DNA from: Cloacibacterium sp046296655
GTDB taxonomy: Bacteria > Bacteroidota > Bacteroidia > Flavobacteriales > Weeksellaceae
NCBI GenBank assembly: GCA_046296655.1
Contig: JBKBLE010000020.1
Coordinates: 1 to 41,933 of the forward strand
DNA length: 41,933 nucleotides
Direction: 5' to 3'
Part shown: positions 1-5,712 of the stretch, piece after piece
Layout: every line of letters starts with the position of its first letter
How positions within the stretch are numbered: position 1 is the first letter of the stretch
The notes under the pieces: model-generated
What the model saw: only the letters and a program-made list of their open reading frames with translations
Told to the model about the DNA's origin: nothing
Database searches by the model: none
Position numbers and translations under genes: made by a program

Positions 1-154
1 CCTGCAAAGAAAAACAAGAAAAATTACAATTAATTTACTGATTGTCTGCCTGTTGATGCTATTTTAAGGAGCGACTTGTTAATATGATAATGTGATAATG
101 ATTTTAACAAAGATAATCTTTAAAATTTCCAAATTGACATATTTTCAAATCGTG

Positions 155-619
155 TTAATGACATTTAAAATAATCAAAGGGTTCTAAACAATCTTGGCAC
201 TGATAACTGGCTTTGCAAAGTGTGGAACCAAATCTGCTGATTTGCGTAGTGTTTTCGCTGCCACATCTCGGACATTTTTTGGGAATTTGAAGATGATTTT
301 CCTCTGCGCCTTTTTCTGGTGGAACAATTCCGTAAGCTCTCAGTTTTTCTCTGGCTTCATCGGTCATCCAATCAGTAGTCCATATCGGAAACATTTTGGT
401 AACTACTTTTGCAGAAATTCCTTTTTCTTTAAATAGTTTGACAATATCTTCTTCGATATTAAACATGGCTGGACACGCAGAATAAGTAGGCGTAATGATG
501 ATTTCTGCTTCTCTTTCAGAAATCATTTTTGCATCACGAACAATCCCGAGATCCACGATGTTAATCACTGGAATTTCGGGGTCTGGAATTTGAGCGAGTA
601 TTTCTAAAAGATTCTGCAT
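155..619 (-). CDS. paaD: Phenylacetyl-CoA epoxidase maturation protein PaaD
   Basis: 154 aa, ATG start. Residues about 5-90 form a DUF59/MIP18-like domain with the conserved TYSACP segment (Cys near residue 49). From residue 116 there is a C-terminal zinc-ribbon-like tail with CPRCGS, STLCKA, CQDC and the terminal EPFDYFKCH, which is diagnostic of PaaD. PaaD is needed for activity of the PaaABCE monooxygenase and is thought to help build or insert an iron or Fe-S centre. It is the last gene of the minus-strand paa operon, 131 bases after paaC. The spacer before it carries a dispersed repeat word. No downstream paa gene and no clear terminator are seen in the 154 bases to the window edge. Confidence 0.95.
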   Translation of the reverse strand: MQNLLEILAQIPDPEIPVINIVDLGIVRDAKMISEREAEIIITPTYSACPAMFNIEEDIVKLFKEKGISAKVVTKMFPIWTTDWMTDEAREKLRAYGIVPPEKGAEENHLQIPKKCPRCGSENTTQISRFGSTLCKASYQCQDCLEPFDYFKCH

Positions 620-668
620 TGTTTTTTAACGCAAAGAGCGCAAAGATTTATTTTATTTTATCGAAAAT

Positions 669-706
669 AGATTCTTCATTTCACTTCGTTTCATTCAGAA
701 TGACAG
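669..706. repeat. Dispersed intergenic repeat word (copy 1)
   Basis: The paaC-paaD spacer contains a segment ending in CAGAATGACAG. The same word family occurs at 27492-27547 and 37190-37199, where CGGAATGACA is the reverse complement of TGTCATTCCG. It lies beside other iterated words, such as the repeated CGCAAAGA at 640-654. It does not code for protein. Confidence 0.5.
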
Positions 707-750
707 CATGTTAAAAAACTTCCAGCTTCTGGCTTCAGACTTCCAACTTT

Positions 751-1491
751 CTACCAAACACAATTAGGATACGTTCTTTGCATATACTGAAGTTCACACA
801 AAATATACCCAAAATATTCGGTGTGAATTCCTTTTCTGCTGCCTTTTTGCATAAATTCTGAAGTTGGAACTTCTAAACCAAACTTGGCAAAATCTTCTGC
901 GATTTTAGCTTTCCATTCTTCATGAAGATGCTTGGAAGCAGGAATTAAATTCAGTGCCACCAAATTTTCCTCTTGTTCTACTTCATCAAAAAGTCCACCT
1001 GTATATTCCCAAAGATTTTCGAGAGCCGCTTCTATTCTTTTTCGGCTTTCATCAGTTCCTTGAGCAAAAATACGCATCCAAGTTTCGGTATGTATGTAGT
1101 GATATTTTACTTCTTTCAGAGATTTTTGAGCAATGGCTCTCAGTTCTTCGTCTGCTGAATTGCTTAAATTTTCGTACAATAATTTTTGGTAAACCGCAAA
1201 GAAATAGGCCTTCATAATGGTATTGGCATAATCTCCGTTTGGTAATTCTACCAATTGAGCATTGAGGTATTCTTTTTCTACACGAAGCATGGCAAAATCA
1301 TCTTCAGTTCTGCCGTCATTAAATAAATATGCCGCTAAATTATAGAAATTATTGGCTTGACCCAATTGATCAAGAGCGATGTTAATTATTGCAATATCTT
1401 CTTCCAAGTACGGACCTTTTCCGCACCATTCTGCCAATCTTTGCCCCATAATTAGGGAATCATCTGCGAGTTTTAGGATATAATTCTTCAT
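751..1491 (-). CDS. paaC: Phenylacetyl-CoA 1,2-epoxidase structural subunit PaaC
   Basis: 246 aa, ATG start. It is an all-helical ferritin-like protein of the PaaA/PaaC family, of normal length. PaaC pairs with PaaA in the PaaABC(D)E monooxygenase, which turns phenylacetyl-CoA into its ring-1,2-epoxide. PaaC lacks the full set of diiron ligands and acts as a scaffold. The sequence ends in a conserved-looking QRTYPNCVW tail. It lies between paaB (77-base spacer) and paaD (131-base spacer) in one direction, as expected for a co-transcribed subunit. Identity rests on family recognition and position. Confidence 0.95.
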   Translation of the reverse strand: MKNYILKLADDSLIMGQRLAEWCGKGPYLEEDIAIINIALDQLGQANNFYNLAAYLFNDGRTEDDFAMLRVEKEYLNAQLVELPNGDYANTIMKAYFFAVYQKLLYENLSNSADEELRAIAQKSLKEVKYHYIHTETWMRIFAQGTDESRKRIEAALENLWEYTGGLFDEVEQEENLVALNLIPASKHLHEEWKAKIAEDFAKFGLEVPTSEFMQKGSRKGIHTEYFGYILCELQYMQRTYPNCVW

Positions 1492-1493
1492 TA

Positions 1494-1566
1494 CTTTTGG
1501 TAGTTGGTATTTTGGTAGTTGGTAATTAGTACCAAATACTAATTACCAAAAGTCTAATTACCAATT
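1494..1566. repeat. Iterated-word spacer between paaB and paaC
   Basis: This spacer is built from a short word repeated in both directions: TTTTGGTAGTTGGTA is followed by GGTAGTTGGTAATTAG, then the complement ACTAATTACCAAAAG and again TAATTACCAA. On either strand it can fold on itself. It is not coding. Similar word-repeat spacers lie at 717-752, 1857-1884 and 3309-3420. Confidence 0.55.
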
Positions 1567-1567
1567 T

Positions 1568-1849
1568 TTACATGTTTTTCACATCATTAGGAATTTGGTA
1601 AAAAGTAGGATGACGATAGAGTTTATCATCTGCAGGATCAAAGAAAGCTTCCTTGTCTATTCCTTCGCTTGTTACCACATATTTGCTGGGAACTACCCAA
1701 ATAGAAGTTCCTTCTCCGCGTCTTGTATAAACGTCTCTAGCGTTTTGAAGCGCCAGTTCTGCAGTTGGCGCTTGAACCGTTCCTGCGTGTTTGTGAGAAA
1801 GTCCTGGTTTGGTTTGGATAAAAACTTCCCACATATCAAGGTTATTCAT
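1568..1849 (-). CDS. paaB: Phenylacetyl-CoA epoxidase subunit PaaB
   Basis: 93 aa, ATG start. It has the short PaaB fold with the family hallmarks WEVFIQTKPG near the N-terminus, HAGTVQAPTAELALQNARD in the middle, and the R-G-E-G-TSIWVVPS segment. PaaB is the small subunit that organises PaaA-PaaC heterodimers in the epoxidase. Family members are about 90-95 aa, so this copy is complete. It precedes paaC by 77 bases. It is separated from the small membrane ORF upstream by about 305 bases of non-coding DNA, which is unusual within this operon. Confidence 0.95.
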   Translation of the reverse strand: MNNLDMWEVFIQTKPGLSHKHAGTVQAPTAELALQNARDVYTRRGEGTSIWVVPSKYVVTSEGIDKEAFFDPADDKLYRHPTFYQIPNDVKNM

Positions 1850-2154
1850 TATTTTAAATTATAAATTTTAGATTTTAGATTATTTTTGTTGTGCTCCTCT
1901 AAATCACATAAACGAAAACTCGGATAGCTACTTTTAATTCAAGTGCCTACTTTTCGCTACCACAGCTCGCACAGATACACTGATTTTGTTTTTAGGCAAG
2001 GTTTAAAACAACTATTTTTTTTAAAATTTCATACTCTAATACGACTTCTATGGAGCTGTTTTTGTAAAGCTAATTTTTTCGTAAAAAATTTTGTTATTCA
2101 AAACTTATATATTTTCACTATTCCCTGTTTAAGCCTTAATGAATATTTTAAATT
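1850..2154. other. 305-base non-coding gap inside the paa operon
   Basis: I see no gene here on either strand. The stretch beside paaB repeats AAATTTTAGATTTTAGAT. Read on the minus strand, 1943-1990 contains a word of the type ATCAGTGTATCTGTGCGAGC. Related fragments containing CGCAGATT or AATCTGCGGG occur in other gaps (28809-28840, 36882-36898). It looks like spacer DNA that has accumulated repeat words, not a decayed protein. Confidence 0.5.
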
Positions 2155-2361
2155 TTAAATAATTACTTTAAGGTATTTATTTAAAAAAAACTTTGTAATT
2201 AAATAAACAACATAAGCTCTAAGTAACAGACCAAAGAAAAATCCAAAATTATATGCCCCGTTTTCATTAAAATTAATACTAAAATTTTTGAAAACCATCA
2301 AAATACAAATATTTAATAATATAATTTTTAATTTTTTATTATTTTCAGAGTATAACATCAT
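2155..2361 (-). CDS. Small hydrophobic membrane protein, unknown function
   Basis: 68 aa, ATG start. I do not recognise the family. The start codon overlaps the paaA stop by four bases (ATGA arrangement), which suggests translational coupling and argues that it is a real gene. After a polar lysine-rich N-terminus there are two hydrophobic segments, about residues 13-27 and 40-60, with a basic C-terminus, so a two-span inner-membrane miniprotein is likely. It sits between paaA and paaB, which are usually adjacent. A role in phenylacetate uptake or in anchoring the complex is only a guess. Confidence 0.5.
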   Translation of the reverse strand: MMLYSENNKKLKIILLNICILMVFKNFSINFNENGAYNFGFFFGLLLRAYVVYLITKFFLNKYLKVII

Positions 2362-3308
2362 AATATTTTATTTTTTTTCAAATTTTCCTGTTTTGTAGCA
2401 TACGCAATCGCAGCTTCTTTTACCCAAGCGTTTTCTGCTTGTGCTTTTCTTTTGGTTTCGAGGCGTTTTTTATTGCACGGTCCGTTTCCTTTTAAGATTT
2501 CATTAAATTCATCCCAAGGTAAATCGCCAAAATCATAATGTCCTGTTTCTTCGTTCCATTTTAAATTTTTATCAGGAATTTTTAAGCCTAAAAATTCTGC
2601 TTGAGGGACGGTAACATCTACAAATCTTTGGCGGAGCGAATCGTTGCTTTCTCTTTTTACTCGGTAATTCATTGATTTTTGAGAATTAGGAGAAGCGTCA
2701 TCATTCGGACCAAACATCATCAAAGCTGGCCACCAAAATCTGTCTAATGCATCTTGAGCCAATTGTTTCTGTTCTTTGGTTCCACGACAAAGCGTCATCA
2801 GGATTTCGTAGCCTTGTCTTTGGTGAAAAGATTCTTCTTTACAAATTCTGAGCATCGCTCTAGAATAAGGGCCGTAAGAATTTCCCATCAACATTACTTG
2901 ATTCATAATGGCAGCACCATCTACCAACCAGCCAATCGCTCCAATATCTGCCCAACTTAATGCTGGATAATTAAAAATACTAGAATATTTAGCTTTTCCA
3001 GAAAGCATATCATTATAGGTAGAATCTCTATCTGCGGCTATTTCTCCGTTGTTCAGCGTTTCTGTAGCGGCATATAAATACAAACCATGACCTGCCTCGT
3101 CCTGAATTTTTGCCAAAAGTGCCATTTTTCTTCTCAAACTTGGCGCTCTGGTAATCCAATTGGCTTCTGGCAACATTCCCACTACTTCAGAATGGGCATG
3201 TTGAGAAATCTGCCTTACCAGAAGTTTTCTGTAATCTTCTGGCATCATATCTTTGGGTTCTACCTTATTTTCGGATTGAACGTATTGTAAAAATTTTTCT
3301 GTATCCAT
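2358..3308 (-). CDS. paaA: Phenylacetyl-CoA 1,2-epoxidase catalytic subunit PaaA
   Basis: 316 aa from the ATG at 3308. The frame stays open to a TTG at 3332, but those eight extra codons lie in a repeat-like spacer and the protein most plausibly begins MDTEKF. It is a ferritin-like diiron oxygenase: the motifs DEAGHG and EESFHQ supply the two E-x-x-H iron-binding pairs. PaaA carries the active site that epoxidises the ring of phenylacetyl-CoA using O2 and electrons from PaaE. The gene is preceded by a 118-base spacer with mirrored repeat words. It overlaps the next small ORF by four bases. Confidence 0.96.
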   Translation of the reverse strand: MDTEKFLQYVQSENKVEPKDMMPEDYRKLLVRQISQHAHSEVVGMLPEANWITRAPSLRRKMALLAKIQDEAGHGLYLYAATETLNNGEIAADRDSTYNDMLSGKAKYSSIFNYPALSWADIGAIGWLVDGAAIMNQVMLMGNSYGPYSRAMLRICKEESFHQRQGYEILMTLCRGTKEQKQLAQDALDRFWWPALMMFGPNDDASPNSQKSMNYRVKRESNDSLRQRFVDVTVPQAEFLGLKIPDKNLKWNEETGHYDFGDLPWDEFNEILKGNGPCNKKRLETKRKAQAENAWVKEAAIAYATKQENLKKNKIL

Positions 3309-3420
3309 ATTTTTGCTTTCAGCTTTCGGCAATCTGCTTTCAGCATTTTTTAAATTTTTTAATACAATATTTTTTATTATGAGCTCTTTTCAGCTGATTG
3401 CAGAAAGCAGACAGCGATAA
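3309..3420. repeat. Mirrored iterated-word spacer upstream of paaA
   Basis: On the minus strand this spacer begins with CTGTCTGCTTTCTGCAATCAG and ends with GCTGAAAGCAGATTGCCGAA followed by another GCTGAAAGC. The two halves are near-complementary copies of one word set (CTGCTTTC/GAAAGCAG, TGCAATCAGC/GCTGATTGCA), with an AT-rich centre at about 3343-3382. It can form a long imperfect hairpin in the operon transcript. It does not code for protein. Confidence 0.5.
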
Positions 3421-3426
3421 GCCAAA

Positions 3427-3684
3427 TCATAATTTTCCGTCGCTTAAATCGTCTTTTATATAAATCCCTATTTTAGAATTTACAAATTCTCCTGCCACGA
3501 AGTTTATTTTTTGGTCTCCGTTGGTGATTTCATACTCTTTGAAAAAGTAAACTTGTCCTTCATAAGGTCCTTTTACTTCTACTTTTTTGTTGACACAATG
3601 CCAATAATGGTTCCAAATGTTTGTGCCATTTATTTTAAACTCTTCGTTTTCATCGATGGCTTTTGCGAATTTCCAATTGACCAT
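3427..3684 (-). CDS. Uncharacterised 85-aa protein in the paa operon
   Basis: 85 aa, ATG start, 23 bases after the paaE stop and on the same strand. I do not recognise the family. It has no signal peptide or membrane span. It is rich in aromatic and charged residues (NIWNHYWHC, GQVYFFKEYEI) and reads like a small soluble beta-rich protein. Position between paaE and paaA makes it part of the operon transcript. Its function in phenylacetate catabolism is unknown. It could be a chance ORF, but the tight spacing and balanced composition argue for a gene. Confidence 0.55.
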   Translation of the reverse strand: MVNWKFAKAIDENEEFKINGTNIWNHYWHCVNKKVEVKGPYEGQVYFFKEYEITNGDQKINFVAGEFVNSKIGIYIKDDLSDGKL

Positions 3685-3707
3685 TTTTTTAAATTTTTTA
3701 GAATGAA

Positions 3708-4793
3708 TTATACATCATAATTCAGCATCACAATATTGGTAGTAGGGTGACACTGACAAGTTAATACAAAACCTCTTGCGACTTCGTCTTCGGTAAGCGC
3801 AAAGTTTTTTTCCATAAAAACCTCACCTTCCATCACTTGAGCTTTGCAGGTGCAACAAACACCGCCTTTACAAGCAAACGGAACTGGTAAGTTTTCTTTC
3901 AATGCTTTATCTAAAATACTTTCTTTTTTAGAATTGAGATGAATAGAATATTCATCATCATCTATAATCAGCGTTACAAAACTTTCTAAGTTGGGTATTT
4001 TCTTAAATTCCTCGCTCATTTCTGCATTATCTTCATCATCTGGAGCAGAGAAATATTCATATAAAACCTGCAATGCAGGAACTTTTCTTTCTTTTTTTAG
4101 AAAATCCGAAGTGGACTTAATCATTTCGGTGGGTCCACAAATGAAAAACGTAGAATCTTCTGGTTTTATTTCGGAATTTTTATCTAAAAGTTGACCTAGC
4201 TTTTCAGTCGTGATTCTTCCTTCGAAAAGAGCATCTTCTTGTGGCTCTCTACTCAAAACATGCGTAACTTGAAATCTCTCTGGAAATTGCTCTTTCAAAG
4301 CATCTAATTCTTCTTTGAGTAAAATATTTTGAGAGTTTTTATTGCCAAAAAACAATAAAACTTTAGCATTTGGCTCTTGAAACAATGCTTCTTTGAGATT
4401 AGACAAAACCGGAGAAATACCGCTTCCTGCTGCTATTCCTACATAGTTTTTGTGATTAGATGCGTGATAATTGGTACAGAAATTTCCCATAGGTTGTTGC
4501 ACTTCTACCTCATCATTTTCTTTAAGATTTTGGTTAAGATAGGTAGAAATAGTACCATTTTCCATCTGTTTAACTAAAATGGAAAGCGTTTGAGAATTTT
4601 CTGAAGGTGCATCTATGATAGAATACGAACGGCGAAACTCTTCTTCACCGAAATTAAACTTGAGGTTAAGATATTGCCCCTGTTTAAATTTAAATTTATC
4701 TTGTATAGAAGAAGGTATTTCGAAGGTAATTTTCACCGCTTCACCTGTAACTTTCTGAATTTTAGCTACTTTTAATGTATAAAAATGGTTCAT
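3708..4793 (-). CDS. paaE: Phenylacetyl-CoA epoxidase reductase subunit PaaE
   Basis: 361 aa, ATG start, typical length. The N-terminal half is a ferredoxin-NADP reductase module: RRSYS at 54-58 binds FAD, GSGISP and CGPTEM bind NAD(P)H. The C-terminal domain is a plant-type 2Fe-2S ferredoxin with cysteines at about 308, 313, 316 and 346 (C-x4-C-x2-C-x29-C). It passes electrons from NADPH to the PaaA diiron site. Here it is the first gene of the operon, whereas in Escherichia coli it is the last of paaABCDE. A TATATTTG -7 box (4829-4836, minus) lies 35 bases upstream, so the operon has its own promoter just beyond the broken regulator. Confidence 0.96.
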   Translation of the reverse strand: MNHFYTLKVAKIQKVTGEAVKITFEIPSSIQDKFKFKQGQYLNLKFNFGEEEFRRSYSIIDAPSENSQTLSILVKQMENGTISTYLNQNLKENDEVEVQQPMGNFCTNYHASNHKNYVGIAAGSGISPVLSNLKEALFQEPNAKVLLFFGNKNSQNILLKEELDALKEQFPERFQVTHVLSREPQEDALFEGRITTEKLGQLLDKNSEIKPEDSTFFICGPTEMIKSTSDFLKKERKVPALQVLYEYFSAPDDEDNAEMSEEFKKIPNLESFVTLIIDDDEYSIHLNSKKESILDKALKENLPVPFACKGGVCCTCKAQVMEGEVFMEKNFALTEDEVARGFVLTCQCHPTTNIVMLNYDV

Positions 4794-4828
4794 ATCAATT
4801 CATTTCTTCGGAAGTAACCCGATGTCAA

Positions 4829-4836
4829 CAAATATA
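4829..4836 (-). promoter_or_regulatory. Putative -7 box of the paa operon promoter
   Basis: The minus strand reads TATATTTG, a full match to the Bacteroidota -7 consensus TANNTTTG, 35 bases before the paaE ATG. I see no clear TTG -33 element at 17-23 bases upstream. Predicted transcription starts near 4822. No obvious TetR-type palindrome overlaps it. Confidence 0.45.
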
Positions 4837-4865
4837 ATATTTTATGCGAAAAATAAAAGATAAAT

Positions 4866-5452
4866 TTATTTTTTACCAATCACGCCATAGAGTAAAACAT
4901 TTTGAAGAAAACGAATATGTTTTTCTAAATCAAAATTTTCTTCGGGAATGTATCAGTAAACGTTATTCAGGACATTAAGGGAGAACTTGGTCGTCAACAT
5001 TAAATTTTCATCATCTTTTAAACCCAAAGAAAGTAAATATTCTCTGATGACTTCTTCTGCAAGGTCTTTGTAAGCATTAATTCTTTCTAAATATTTATGT
5101 TGTTCTTTAAAATCAACTTTTAATCTGTAAATATTGGTAAAAAAACATCGAACATCTTTACATTATTATACATTTCGGTAAGATGATTGATGACTAAGAT
5201 TCTAACTTTTTCAAAAGCAGATAGGCTAGGATTTTTAAGAGCATCATATTTCTGCATAAATCTAGTAGAAACATCCTCGTTAATCCACTCCATAATTTCT
5301 TCTTTAGACTTAATGTGTGCATAAAGTGATGCTGCTTTTACATTCATCACTTCTGCAATGTCTCTCATGGAGGTATCTGCAAATCCTTTTTTATAAAACA
5401 AATCAAGAGCCACAGTAAGTATTTCTTGTTGTCTCAAAGTGAGATTTTTCAT
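4866..5452 (-). pseudogene. TetR/AcrR-family regulator, broken by a frameshift and a nonsense codon
   Basis: The first 110 codons encode an N-terminal TetR helix-turn-helix (residues about 3-50: TLRQQEIL, FADTSMRDIAEVM, SLYAHIKSKEEIM). The frame then ends early at 5120. Past the T7 run at 5139-5145, the alternative frame continues the protein (NIYRLKVDFKEQHKYLERIN), so T8 to T7 is the likely lesion. A second lesion, an in-frame TGA at 4953-4955, sits between VLNNVY and YIPEENFDLEKH; TGG to TGA would explain it. The frame then ends at TAA 4866-4868, giving about 195 aa if repaired, the usual TetR length. The ATG at 5452 is chosen because a -7 box lies at 5469-5476. Next to the paa operon, this was probably its repressor. 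At best a truncated DNA-binding fragment is made now. Confidence 0.85.
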
Positions 5453-5468
5453 CGATGTGTGTTTTCCA

Positions 5469-5476
5469 CAAATATA
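5469..5476 (-). promoter_or_regulatory. Putative -7 box of the TetR gene
   Basis: The minus strand reads TATATTTG (TANNTTTG consensus), 17 bases before the ATG at 5452. It rules out the upstream TTG at 5479 as the true start, since that codon would lie in the promoter. Confidence 0.45.
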
Positions 5477-5655
5477 CAATATAAATTTTATAAAAAAATT
5501 AACATTATATAATAAAACAAATAAAAATTATGAATTATATTTATCAAACACCTAACCAGAAACCAGAAACAATGTCAACATCCAAACTCAATAATATATA
5601 AAATTCAGAAATTTTGTCATTAAAGATTTTAAGAAATTACAGAAATCAGGAAATT

Positions 5656-5687
5656 TTGACCTAAAAATTACTTTAGAATACATTTTG
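5656..5687 (+). promoter_or_regulatory. Candidate clpB promoter
   Basis: TTG (5656-5658) is followed after 20 bases by TACATTTTG (5679-5687), one base longer than the Bacteroidota -7 consensus TANNTTTG. The ATG of clpB follows 25 bases later. I see no CIRCE-like inverted repeat. Confidence 0.4.
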
Positions 5688-5712
5688 AAGCATACCAATC
5701 AAAACCATTAAT

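Noticed and set aside
1943..2158. Plus-strand 71-codon frame in the paa gap
   Set aside because: Low-complexity Phe/Leu-rich translation of a repeat spacer, opposite to the operon; no promoter.
5139..5145. Programmed or phase-variable slippage at the T7 run of the TetR gene
   Set aside because: A downstream nonsense codon remains even after the frame is corrected, so slippage alone would not restore the protein.
2155..5452. A new phenylacetate-linked system formed by the two unknown ORFs plus the regulator
   Set aside because: The ORFs show no recognisable domains, the regulator is broken, and all other genes are standard epoxidase subunits. Evidence is too thin to call a system.
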